Origin: Metaphire vulgaris
Taxonomy: Eukaryota; Annelida; Clitellata; Crassiclitellata; Megascolecidae
Direction of reading: 5' to 3'
Length of the DNA: 64,000 nt
Assembly (NCBI GenBank): GCA_018105865.1
Contig: CM030832.1
Span: forward strand, 17,106,019-17,170,018
Each line of letters opens with the position of its first letter. The first letter of the stretch is position 1. A program made the position numbers and the translations under genes. A model generated the notes under the pieces. The model was given only the letters and a program-made list of their open reading frames with translations, did no database searches and was not told the DNA's origin. This document shows positions 46,946-60,500 of this stretch, piece by piece.

Positions 46946-47781
46946 ACCCTAGGTTAGGGTTAGGGTTAACCCTAACTCTAACCCTAGTGTTAGCGATAGG
47001 TTAACCCTAACCCTATGACCTCTTTTTGCTTTCAGGGATTTTGGAGGAAAAATGATACAATTATGACCTCTTTTTGCTTGTCAGGGTTTTCGAGAGGAAA
47101 AAATACAAGAATGACCTTTTGAGGACTTTAATAAGAAATAAAAATAAAATGACATTACGCGATTTTTGAAAATGGGGGTCGGCCCGTTGTGACGTCATAT
47201 TTTAGGGGTCCGACGTTGCGTGACGTTGCGTGACGTAGGGGAAAAAAGTGACAAATTCGCGTGACGTCATTTATGGACGGCCCTTTATTTAAGTCACCTC
47301 TTTTCAGTTGATGCAAATGCCAATAGGCCTAATTTTAAACTCGTCATGATTTAAAGTGGCTTAGAAGGCATTACTGCACGTGTGAAAGCCACTAGGGGCA
47401 CTAACAGGGCTTGAACCCGCTCCGTTAGCCTCAGGGATATTTCTAGGATTGTTGATTTGGGGGTGGGGGTGTCTACCTCAATTTTGAAGGTGTCCGGAGC
47501 TAATTGGCATTCCACACTAAACTGGCACTGCGCGACACTACTAATGCAGCCATTTTAAAATTGTTTTTACTGATTTCAATAATGACGTCAGACTCTGACT
47601 CATCATAGAAATATAGACATGCCAGAAGAACAACACTCGTTATTTTAGCGTTTAAAAGCTGTGCATTGATTGAACTGCATTCAAAATGCATTAAATGCAT
47701 TTAATGCATTGAAAAAAGAGATCATAGGGTTAGTGTTAACCCTAACCCTAACCTAGGGTTTTAACCCTAGGTTAGGGTTAA
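46946..47781. repeat. Telomere-like (TTAGGG) inverted repeats
   Basis: AACCCTAGGTTAGGGTTAGG followed by GTTAACCCTAAC at 46946-46978 is matched in inverted orientation at about 47724-47781. Each arm contains head-to-head TTAGGG/CCCTAA units. Both arms lie inside the 44860-47882 hAT and run on into ATGA(C/T)CTCTTTTT. Confidence 0.88.
47336..47425 (-). mobile_element. tRNA-derived SINE fragment
   Basis: The minus strand contains GGTTCAAGCCCTGTTAG (B-box-like) then GCCTTCTAAGCCACTTTAAA, shared with 60500-60620. Confidence 0.65.
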
Positions 47782-48099
47782 CGCCGTCCAATTTGCATGG
47801 TCAAAACCGCGGTTTCGGTTCGGTTCGGTTTTGACCGAAAAACCGCGGTTTCGGTTCGGTTCGGTTAACCGTAACAGCACTACTGCAGAATGCTAAACAT
47901 TTGTTTCGACACGGGCCTGCCCGATATTATCATATATCAAACAGAAATTTGGAAAGACGGGCTGAAAAGAGTATCCGTTAACAGACAAGTACCGAAATTT
48001 ATTAACCTGTATAAATTAGGCCTATAGCATTTTCTGATACATTAAGAATACCAAACACTATCAATAGCGTATAGGCCTCGCTGCGAAGACCGCGGCAAT

Positions 48100-48564
48100 A
48101 CGATATTACAGAAGCAGCATACTGAGCATAGTGAGCATACAGTACATGAGTGCTGAAGATGTTGCGGTTGCTGGAAATTCTCTTGCAGTTGCTGTGCCGA
48201 CTGCAAAATGTTGATTCGCTCTGCTGGTCTAGAGCTCTTGTTATCTCCTGTAGGCTACTTCGAGGCGCTTAAACCTACACGCTCGGCATCTTGGGCTGCA
48301 GAGAAACGGAGGAGAAGGTGGGGAGGAGACAATTCGGAAGGAAAAGCAGACTGTATTTATAGTGTTGCGCCCGCCGTGGGAGCAACTATCCTCACAGCTG
48401 AGATTTCTGAGGAGCTGCAGAGGCCGGCGGTTCAGCTAAGGAAAGGAGCTTTTCGCCCTTGGTCTGAGCGCAGAGCCGTTAAAGTACGATGTAATCAAAT
48501 AACTGAAACCTCGAAGAAGTGAAACTTAATGCGCTCAATTAAGTTGCAGTTGGATATTTGAAAA
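48100..48564 (+). promoter_or_regulatory. Putative promoter/5' UTR of LMF2
   Basis: Repeat-free, more GC-rich DNA directly upstream of the LMF2 ATG. It contains upstream ATGs, including a 21-codon ORF beginning MSAEDVAVAG near 48147 and an open frame at 48208-48522 that resembles nothing known. No TATA box decides the start; inference. Confidence 0.4.
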
Positions 48565-51500
48565 ATGTCTGGAGATCTGCGCTTGACCAAAGACCTCTTC
48601 CTTTGGTCCATTTCTGTGATATATCTGTTCGCCTTTGCTTCACTGTTTGTTCAGATCCCAGGTTGGTGTTTCACCTTTCAAGTTTTCTAGTCAATAGTAG
48701 AAATGACTTTGATGCCGTAGACTTGTTAAGCTATAGCAGGGGTGGCCAAACCCACAGAAAGTGTTAGCAGCAAATGACAATTTTCAAAACCTTTTGGGCC
48801 GCATTGCCACAATAATGGTGCGATTTTTGACCTGGAGCAGTGTGTGTGAAGGGGGTATGTCGAGTTTGGGGGATGTAGTTGTTGGGAAGTGTTACAGTGG
48901 GGAGATGTAGTGGTGGGGGGATGTAGCAGTAGCGGGATGCAGTTGGGCAGTGGGGGGGGGGGAAATCCCCCTTCTCCCCTACAAATCGCGCCCTGGCCAC
49001 AATTAGACATGAAAGTAAGGTAGTATGATCCATGGGCGTAAAACACGGGGGGGCGGGGACGGTCCCCCGAATAATTAGTTGGCGGGGGACAGAGTATCAC
49101 TTATCCCCTCCAAATGTTTTGGGCTATATGGTAAAAAAAATTCTATCTTACCCCATGATGTTGATGTCAGAATTACGCCAAATCCACATTCTCTCATTTA
49201 GGATGACCTTTTTTTGCTTCTCAGGTTATTTGGAAAGGGAAAAATATAAAAATATCAGGATGACCTTTTTTTGCTTGTCAAGACGTATTTCATGGACGAT
49301 TTTAAGTCCCCACCATAATATGCAATATCCCCCATAATGGAGGGTTTTTTTTATATTTCTGGGGGTCAACTTTTAAAAAGTTATTCTATCCCCCCAATGT
49401 TGACGCCAGGTTTACGCCACTGGTATGATCCAATTCTTTACAAAATTTAATTAAATCTCTATTGCTATTTTTATGGGACCTATGATAAAATTGACAAGCA
49501 ATCAATATTAATACGGTACTATTTTGTGGCAATTGTATGCTTCTGTTGATCTGTTAATCTGTCAAAAAAATTAAACTTTACGTTAGGGGCTGATTCTGCT
49601 ACAAGAGTCACATGCGGCTCGTGAGCTGCAGTTTGGCCATCCCTGAGTTATAGGTTGCATTGAGTATTGTATTGACATAGTCATGGGGGACGGCCCCCTC
49701 TTTGAACTGGGACCGGTCATGGGATTTGTGCAAATCCATCGAGTAATTTGTGGCGGGAGATACCGGTAAGTAGTATCATGAAATTGAGGAGAATGCTAGA
49801 AATCTGAAAGTACTTGACAGGACGTTTTTTGCTGGTAATCACTTTTTCACTGGAAAATGTTGATTGGCCCCCATGTTCCAGAATCCTGGCTACACCATTG
49901 TTGGTAATACATAGCTTTTATTGGATTAAGTTATTAATACATTCTCTTTCTGCCTTGCTGCTTAGTTTATTTGAATTGTGTTGATTTTCATGTTTAGACA
50001 AGTATGACTGTCAACACATTTGAAGTCACAGGATTTTTTGTTGATCTTATTAATTAAGGAAATGCATTCTAAAAGCATCTTTTGAGTTTCATTTCACAAA
50101 CCCCCATTTCCTGCAACACTCTGACAAATCTGCAACAATCTAACTTTATTGACATAGTACTAAGTTTAGCTGAAGCAACACTTTCTCAGTAGTCTGAACT
50201 ATGGTGGATGTGCTAAACACATTAAGGCAGGGATGGCCAATCTGTGGCCTGTGGGTCACATATAAATAACTTATTTTATTGGTTATATTTATGCAAACAA
50301 TTAGGGCTGCCAGTATTAGGCAGGCACATATTGGTGTAAGTTTAGACACTTTTCATACATTTTTAATTTATGGAACAAGACCATTGAATCAGTGATGGGT
50401 ATTTTACCTGAAGTAATGCGACTGATGTTGCAGCAAAAATACAGAATTTTCAACTAAAATCCATCATTTGGGCAATGCAACTAAAATCTGTTTAGGGGCC
50501 ATCCACAAATGATGTAACACACTTAGGGGGAGGGGGTTCTGGACATTTGTTACGAAGTGTGACGAAGGGTGGGGGTTCTGCAAATGTGACGTAATGCAGT
50601 ACTAAATTTTTAAGATGCCTTTTAACCTTTTTTTGCTTGTCAGGAGAGATATTTGGAGAGGGAAAAATATAAAGAATACCTTTTTTTGCTTGTCGTAGTA
50701 TTTGGAGAGGGAAAAATATAAGGATTACCTTTTTTGCTTGTCAAGACTTTTCGAAAGACGAAAAGGAGGTCGGCCCATTGTTACGTCATATTTTAGGGGT
50801 CTGACTTTTGTTACATCGTGTTACGAAGGGGGGAGGGGTAAAAAAAGTGTCAAAATCGCATTACGTCATTTATGGACAACCCCTGAAACAAATTCCTCTA
50901 GCATAAAGATTCATGAGTCTGCAACATGCATTATATCGGATGAAGCATAAGACCCAATCACTCACTAAAAAAAGGCAAAGTAGGCAGGGAACCTAATCAA
51001 GCAAGGAAAATTATGTTGTACCAGCAATCATGGTAATATTGTGTGTGTTAAAGAAATGAATTACCGGTACATTGGATATAACAGGAATTGGTATAAAGTA
51101 TTGGTAATATATGGGCTTGAAAGTAACGTGATGATCAATGCTGGAAGTGTAGAAGTACATGTATATGTATTGTATTATCATTAGCAATAATGAAGCAGTA
51201 TTGAAAATAGCAAATGCAGCTTTACTGCATTAACAATTGATCTTGCTGAAATCTTAAGTATCATAAAATTGGAATAAACCCCCATCAACTGACAACCTAG
51301 GTAGGCCTACTGGGCTGCTTTGCTGAGTAGTAAGTACTGTAAATACCTCATTTTAAGTCAATTATAAATGCATTATAATGAATGTGGCACTTTTCTGTTA
51401 CATCAGGATTGTATGGAAATAAGGGCATTCTACCTGCTCGTTTGGTTGTTCAGAATGGTGAGTAGAGTGTGTACTCATGATATGTATTCTGATTAATGAC

Positions 51501-54500
51501 CTTCAGTATATTCTTTGTATGCTGACAGACTTTATAGCATTTATAATGAAGAATGCAAAATTTATTTATAGGTTAGTATCACCAAGATATAATGTTTTGA
51601 GTATTAATCAGTTTTCAGTTTTTGTCAGTCTTATCTGATGCATTTGAGATTCCAGCACATTCTATGATGGTTAATTATGGCGTACCATCAAAACTGGGAT
51701 GGACTTTTTGTTTGATTGAAAATTGAATTTTCGACCTCCAATTTATTGATTGATAGAACTATTTTTGTTTTAAGTGCTGGCACAGTTGATGAGCTGGTCA
51801 GGGTAGCTGTTATGATTATGTGTCTTATTAAAAGTTTAACTAAATACTTGATTATTTTTGTGAAACATTATGGAGTGAAGCGGTCTGTCTGAAAATATTT
51901 AGAAGCAGAGTCATTTCATGATTTGCTGACTAACCAGCCTACATTACTTCGACTTCTGCCAAAGGTCGGTCTGGACATCAAAACTGGGATGGACTTCTTG
52001 AGTCTTGGGGGAATAATAGTGTCTTTCGTTGCCATGGTCTCACATGACTACAGGAACTGTGTTGTGTTCGGTGTGCTATGGGCTTTCTATCTTTCCCTCT
52101 TCCAGGTGAGCACAATTACCATCTCATTATGGCATCAAATATCTAGTGCAACTAATTACAGAATATTTTATACCACTTTAGGTTTTTCTTTCAGATAATG
52201 TTTTTGTATATTGAGTTAAGCAAGGTTTTGTTCCTCACTCATTATTAATCTTTCACCTGTTTTCTCTTTGCTCTAATTGTCAAATGATTTTGAAAATTGT
52301 TTTGTTCTAATAAATGCTACAACTACCGGTATGCATATGTTTAAGCAAACACAATAATTTATCAATGTATGTTTAAAATTTTTGTTTACTTGAAATTCAT
52401 TCTTGTCTTTTTTAGGTTGGACAGACATTTCTCTATTTTGAATGGTGAGTGTGGACCATTTGATTGGAATGATACATCCTGTAAATGACATTTATTTATG
52501 TAATTAAATAAAAATGTTACACCAGAATATTTTATTGGGTATATTAACTTTTGGCTCTAATTTTCTTAATTGTTTTCTTTGAGTGCTGATAAGAAAAAAA
52601 CCCACGATCAGTTTTCATGCTCTGTATGCATTCATTACCTCACAATTTTAGTGCAATGTTTTTCGGACTTGAATGTGGGTTCATGTAGTGAAAATGTTAT
52701 CTGAATTTTGAAATTTTTATTAATGTTGTGATAAAAAATTATTGGTCTTCTATTGCAGCTCTGAGATTCCCAGTAGCCTTAAAACTCCACAGCTTAAGAT
52801 AAGATATTGAATGAAGTTAGGCATCCCTTTGTCAGTGGCGGCTCCACTGGGGGGCCAGGGACGGCCCGTGCCCCCCATATTGAGTGCCTGGCCCCCAGTT
52901 ATTATGTCATTTTTAATGCTACATATATTAAACAACAAATGGTTGGCCGCCCATGATTAGAAGTTGCCACCCCAACGGCCCCCCCCCACTTGCCAAATCC
53001 TAGAGCCGCCACTGCCCTTTGTCAGTGGTTCCTAGCTCTCCTAACATTTTCTGTCTTTATTTTGATTATATTTATGGTCTTCTTTTGTGGTTGCGTAGGG
53101 ATTTGTTGCTGTTGGAAGCTGGATTTCTCGCAGTGATTGTGGCACCTTTGAACTTGTTTGGACTTCATGATGTCACAGAACATCGGGCTCATGATCGAAT
53201 TACCATGTGGCTTGTCAAGTGGCTGCTTTTTCGTCTGACATTTGCCTCTGGCATTGTCAAACTGCTTAGTGAAAGCAGTACATGGTGGTCACTTACAGGT
53301 AACAAATTATGGCATTCAATACCTTAATCTGAACATCATATCCCAACTACTTCAAACTAATTCTGAACTGTCAATTATTTTCATATTTCAACTTTGTTTG
53401 ATGTCCGTTAATTACGTTCAAGTCCTGTGGTACACTTTATGCTTAATATTGCTGTACCGGTAATTAGTATTTTTAACATACTGTAAACTCTTTACAGTTA
53501 CTGGTTCTTTTTGGGCTAACATATTGGATTTGATTGTCTTCTTTGCCTTCTAATGATGTTTATAACACTGGCACTTAAAATGTATTGCATTCTTATCTTC
53601 TGATTTCAGTGGTCTAAATTGAGAATATAGAATTTTCAACAGGTGACTTTCAAGAGTAAGCCAAGCAGTTCAAAATTGTAATGTAATGTAAGGTTTGCAC
53701 TGTGCTTTTTGCCATTTGTACTCAGAAACCAGTTACTTCAATGTAAATGTTTGCCATTTTGTTACAGCTTTGGAACATCACTATGAATCTCAGGTTTGCT
53801 TTTTGAAGTTCTTTTGAAATTTTCATGATAATAAGTAATGATATCTTAAGTAATACTATATAGTAGACATATGCAGTTATAAGACTTTATATTTACATAT
53901 GAACACAGATGTTTTTATGGGCTTTGAAGAGTATAATGTGATACAAGTAGAGAAGATACAGAAAGATATTGTGAGAAAAGGGTAGAATCATGATTTGGAA
54001 TGAGATACCGATACAAGATTTTAAGAATTTAAATAAGAACTGTTTTGGTCTGGTATGAATAGGGTGAAGTATAAAAGAATTTTGAATCTTTGATTCACTA
54101 ATTTATGATGTTCTGCACATGCCAGAATAATCTAAAGACACATCTGTTTCGAAAATCATACTCTTTTCTGCCTTAGATTGCTTTTCATTCATATTTGTTT
54201 ATACATGAATACTGTTATTTTATTTATTTATTTAGTTTTATATTGCTGGACTCTATAATGTGCTCTTGCTCCTGACATTTTGTACTATGACACACAAGAG
54301 TTTTTCAGTTTTAATAATAATATTAATAATGAATTTCTGAAATATTCATTTAAGTTTAGAGACACATACTGGTAAATGACCAGCTTCACTGACAATATTG
54401 CTGTCTAGACTAAGTCCAACGGCCTGTAGCTCAATACAACACGACAGAGAATACTATGGTGCTCTGCTCCATATCTGCAATATCAGTTTTGATCTTCCTC

Positions 54501-57500
54501 AATACTTACTTACCATACTTTATATGCCTTTGTCAGTTTGCTGTTTGCCAAGGTAATTTTCACTCTCAACATCTGTTCATTGAATCTTTCATGACCTTCA
54601 AATTGAGGCATGCTTGTAATCTATTGTCTTTCCTCCATGCCTGGAACCAGAGAATATCTGTTGGCTGAACTTATTGGAAGTTATTCCTTACAGATTATGA
54701 TCTTGTGCTGAAATGACCACCAATATGCCAAGTGCAGTTATTATCAAAATGATTTTGTAAATTTTCTGGATAGAAATTTATGTTACTTTGGAATAATTTG
54801 GCCACTTAATCTGCTAGTCTTGGTAGGCTGTGTAATTTGAATGTGCTGTCAACTGTTTTATTCTATTTTTCTTTAGCTACTACCCACGCCCATGGCGTGG
54901 CTGTTTCACCAGTTTCCTGATTGGTGGCACCAGCTGACTGCAGCAGCCATTCTGACAGTTCAGATACTGGTCTCGTTATTTTTCTTTTCTCCTTTAAAAT
55001 TGCAGAGAAGATTTTCACTCTATGTTCAGGTTTGAAAATTCTGTTTTCTTCTTGGCATCTTTAGAATTTAAGAGCTCTGATTTATTAAAATGGCAAAAAT
55101 GATGTAGCTGGCTTTTTCCATCATTGAAATGGGTTTTTGACTACACAACAATTTGAAGGTTTTAATTAACAACTTTCATTAATTTATATTTACTGAAGTT
55201 GAAAGCTTTAATGACAATGAAAATAGCAATAATTCATATACTGTAAGCTAGTGTCTCTGGAAAATTCTATCATGCATTACAATGTATCTCTTGAATTTGC
55301 CAGTGCTTGTAACCCAGTGGCAATAGTAACCTGCAGCTTTTAATGTTATTTTGCATTTTCAACATCAGTAGCAAACCAACATTTCTTAATTTATTATTTT
55401 GCTTTGTCATTAAAATCTAGATTGCGTTTGTGCTTCTGTTCATGCTGACCGGAAACTATGGCTTTTATCAGTATCTTATTTTGACGCTTGGCCTCTCTTT
55501 GGCAGATGACCATTTCATTGCCGGCTGGATTCAGCATCCGACTGAAGGTTTGCTTGATTTTAAATAGATATTTAATTTCCTGTAGTATGTGCTACAAACG
55601 GATGTGAGGCGTGTTTAATATCTTATTGGTGCTATGTTCTGAATTTAATTAAATTTTGGTTATGTAATAGCAGCCAATTATTATGTAAACAGTATTGTGT
55701 TACCTGAAACATAAGATGTGGAATCCTCAAATTTGAACACTTTATAAATGAATTAAAGGGCTGTCCATTAATTATGTCAACAATTTTTGGGCAATTTTTG
55801 ACCCCCCCCTTGTCAACAACTGTCAACTTTCACTTACCCCCCTATAATTTTGTCAAAAAATTTTGACCCCCCCAAGATCAATGATAGGTCCCAATAACAA
55901 GGTTATTATTTTTGGCGGTGATGACCATTTTCTCCTTTTTTGCTCATCGAGTGTCAAAATGTGGTGGTGATGACCTTTTTGCCATGCTTTTTTCCATTGT
56001 AATAAGTGGTATTCCATGAAATTTCCTATTTTTTGATTATTTGTAAAAAGTGAAATTGTTGACGTCAACTTCTCTTGACCCCTCCCCCTGTCAACAACTG
56101 TCAAACTATTTCAAACCCCTCCCCTAAATTGTTGATGTAATTAATGGACAGCCCCTAAGTGGCTTTTCTGGAGAAAGAAATTACTATTTTTGCCAGCTAG
56201 CTAGCTAATTTCTAACTTTTATTGCACAATTTTAATAGTGCATTTGCTATAATTGTTTTTTTGCACTGAAGTGATATTGTAATCCACGAGAGTTAGGTTC
56301 CATTGGGTCAGTCAGATTTTGCATGGGTCTGGCTATAGAAGATTGGTGATGATAGGGAACATGTAAGTCTTGATTTGAGCTGATTCAGAAGAAACCTTTG
56401 TGACTTAGGCAGGTATGAGCTCTCCAAGATACTGTTGATAGATTGATTAATTACCAAGTTCTGTAGCATTTCCGATATGGATAATGACCACCAGTAATAC
56501 CATGTGTAGTAGAGAAGTAGAAAGCGTGCAGCACAATATCACATATGCCAAAGTTTACATAATTTCAGAATTTTCTTTAATAATATAATTTATTGGAAGT
56601 TGTATGAGACTTTTCAATTGAAAGAGATAAACAATAATTATAGTCTGACTTGGTGGGATTCATCATATTCATTTAAGTACCGGCAATATTTTCAAACTTG
56701 ATTTTGTAATGGTAGTTATAAGAATAGCAATAAGGATCCTGCTAAAACAGTTATTGTCCTCTTGATTAATTAATTGAATTGTTTTCAGTTAGTAAATTTT
56801 TTGGTTTCCTGTGATTTTCAGCTGAACCAGATCATCCAAAAAGAAGCTCATGGTCTGATCGACTTACAGCTTTGGAAATTGTTTTTGTTGCCATAACGTC
56901 TGCTGCAGTGCTGTTTATCGTTTTCATGTCATTTTCATTCAACTTGAGTATGTCGCCTCTGAGTTTGCACCCAGAAATTGGTATGAATTAACTACCGTAC
57001 TTCATTTATCAGGCATTGTCATATACCAACCACTAAGCAATTGTTCATTGAACCAACAAAACTTTTGGATTTAATCATAACACCACATGGACAGCTAGTA
57101 GAAATGTAAACACAGGAGAGAATTTGAAACAAGTGACCATTGGATAGTCGCATTTGATTTGAAACTCATGGACAGTACAGATAACACACAGAACCAGAAT
57201 AAGGAAAATTATTTTTAGTGGAAACTATGAACCAGCCAGAAAGATGATAGAGGAAATGAACATAGTAAGCAAGGTAAGTGGTAGAAATTCAGAAGAAAAC
57301 TGGAGAATATTTAGTGCATGAATGTCAAAAGTTATGTAGTAATATCAAGGCAAAAGAAAATAAACAGAAACCTCCCATGGGTCACTAGAGAAGTTTAGAA
57401 GAAGAAAAGGGACAAAATTTAGGCAGGCCAGGAAGAGAATTAAGAAGTACCAAATTATGATGAAAAAATAATGAACTTAGGGAACAGGAGAGGTCAAAAC

Positions 57501-60500
57501 AGTTGCAGACAAGTTCTGTAGAAATTCCGATCTATCAGTTATGAACATTGTAAGACAGGAAGTAAGTAGTAAGTAAGTAACGTTCAGATTAATGTGGTGA
57601 CTCATCCACAGGTGGGCTACGTGAACACATTACAGAGTTAAAGTTCATAACTGGTGTGGAACAACCAAGTTTTTAGCCTCTTTTTGAAAATGTTAAGCGA
57701 AGAGGAAAGTTGAACGAATGGAGGTAGACCGTTCCAGGCCCTAGCGGCAGCCACATGAAATGCTCAGTCTCCTATGGTGCAGAGACGCGTCCTCGGAATA
57801 GCCAGTAAGGCAGACATGGCGGATCTCGGGCGTTTCCGACCTTCCAAGTCAGCGACACGTTTCAGTTCTGTTGTCAGATACGCAAGAGAAGCAAACATGT
57901 GAATTAGGCGGAAGGATTACAAGTTAAGAAAGAGATTTAAGTGTAATAATGCATAGCATTTTAAAACTATCTAGACCAGAGGTGGGCAGGCTTTTTTCTT
58001 AAAGGGCCTCATGAAACCTAATACAACACTAGGTGGGGTCCACATACAAAAAGCCAAAATGTTTATAATTAAGATGCTGACGTACATTATCATCATAGGT
58101 AAACTTTATTATCATTTATTTAGTCTATAGCAGAGTATCATTATGATATTAAATACTTGTTGCTCAGATATCATATATTTGATAACCATTTCTAAGATTT
58201 TAAAATAAACACCATGTTTCCATAAACTAATTTCAAATTTTCTCTAAAATAGTTTCAATTTATCTCACATATTTCAAAATTCTGCTGCACAGGCCAAGTT
58301 TGTATGACATAATCCTAGAAATGATTTATAAATGATCTTATTCTCTTAGGGCTGTTCCATACTGTCACCCACAGGCCAGGGCTGAATACTTGCTCATCCA
58401 CTCCCCTGAACTAGACAATGTGTTGAAGCTGCTAAAAAGGACAATCAAATCTTAGGAATGATCAAAAGGAATAAAGTGAGCAGAGATGAAGAAATAATAA
58501 TGAGACTATGATTATAAGACAATGTTATTATTATTGTAATTTGCTCTTCACTCATTAATTTTGAGTACCTGTAATTTATAATTTCTATTGATTGCTGTAT
58601 TTGAACAGATGTAAGGCATTCTTCTACTTCAATTTATGAAATACTGGACTTGGAATAAAAATTGATTTTGTTAATGTATAATGTGATGTCATTTAACAAA
58701 ATTATTCATTTTTCATGCTCTTATGGTTTATTGTCTATTAATACTAACAGATGCTGGTATTGTGCATGAGATTTTATTGAAGAGAAATTGAATCTTCGTG
58801 TGGTATTATATTAGCATTTTTATATGATTTTTGTTAGTGATTTCACCTGAGGACCTGGACTTGGCCCTGTATTACTTGTTGCCTTTGACAATGGCTGTTG
58901 GTGCTATTTCACTCACTTGGCAAATAGGATCATCTGTGATCAAGTATGGATCACTTCTTGCACATTTATTTCCTTTATAATTGTTTATAACACTGGACAA
59001 CAACAAAACTTTTTGTCTATTTCTTTGTTTATTTTCTGCACATTTACAAAATCGAGTGTGCAGATTCCAATTCTGTAGTTGGATTTTTTCTATCATGTCA
59101 GAAGCTTTGTTATGCACATAAACTAAGTTGCTTATGCAAGTGTGAGAAAACTTTTATTTTGTTGTAACATAACCACTAAACAAGACTACCGGTATATTTT
59201 GATATAAAACTGTGAGATATATAAAAAGCTTGGTCACTTCAACAGGTATTAAATAAAAATTTCACTCAGGTCTTAACTCCATGCACTTTGGTGCTATACT
59301 GAACATCTGATTTGACCATTTGCTTTCAAGACCCTTTTTGCATTGCAAAAGTTTACATATTTATTGTTGTCACCATGTTTCACAAAGATATTTGAAAGTG
59401 GTAATTCATGATTAATAACAAGGATTTCTTAAACTTAGTTTAATTCAAGGTTTTGAATTAAGACCTGATAGTGGAAACTTTCAGCAACGAAACTGATGCA
59501 GATGAGTTAAGTAATTAGGACTACGGTAAATCACATGGATGATTTTAGCATAGAAACACTGACTTATTCTACTCTTCAAAGTTACCTCAAATACAATACA
59601 ATATATCATTAAAAAAGTATCATTCAATTTGTCACTACAATACAATATATTAATATTGATGCTATTGTGCAATACATAACAATATGAGTCCAATTTACCA
59701 GTAGTTAGTATGCCAGTTTCTCTTAGATTTGATTTAAAAGAAAGAGGAACTGTCAAAATATTATTGAATAATGTGTCTAACTTTATACAAATCTATTCTG
59801 GTTCATTCTGCTGTGTTCTTTATTAATTGTCAGGGTGTTGTCGCAGAAATGCCGTCACGGAGGCAACAGACTGTGTGATCTTATAGGCTGTGCAATTTTT
59901 GGTCTCATTGCAACATCGTTATTCGTAGTTAGTCTTGTTAGTATCAAATAATTGCAGTTCCTCTCAATGCTTTCTCATTTTAGCCCAAAATTTACATTCT
60001 TTATCATGTACTTAAATTGATATGATGGAAACAAATGTCTGCCTGCCTTCTGTCCTGGACCTATAGACTGCTATAATCTGTCTTATGTAATGCACAGAAT
60101 TTTAGGCAATCCTCGAGCATTAATGGATTAACTAATCGAAGACCACATAAGCAAGCTTAAGTTGTGCGTTTTGCAAGGTTTTCTTTATCAGAATTCATGG
60201 CCGTTTCACATAGCGAGGGTCAGCCTACGGTAATTCATGTCCCACGTTATGTTAACTGCAGTGCTCACAGATTTGGAATGTGAATTTGGCAGCTTGTTCT
60301 AAAATTTTGTGGGACTCAAATTTTTTTAGCAACCTACAATGGCCATCGAGTCATCATAAACTTTCAGTGTTGTCGGTTATTACTTATGCTGTTCATGAAA
60401 CTTGCAAAACTAAACTTATGGAAAATTGAATTTTGGCTATTTCTTATTGCATTTTATACTCAGCTCTTGTGTCAAAGTGTTGGAAAATGCAGAGTGGTTT

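Larger units (their letters stand above)
44860..47882. mobile_element. hAT element (TAGTGCTGTTACGG family) with nested insertions
   Basis: Begins TAGTGCTGTTACGGTTTCAC and ends CCGTAACAGCACTA. A perfect 8-bp TSD CTGCAGAA flanks it. GGTTTCGGTTCGGTT subterminal repeats lie at both ends. Holds a second hAT (44896-46880) and telomere-like inverted repeats (46946-47781). Confidence 0.95.

Noticed and set aside
46946..47781. Chromosome end or telomere-fusion site
   Set aside because: The two telomere-like arms are inverted copies within a single hAT that has an intact TSD, so a TE explanation is simpler.
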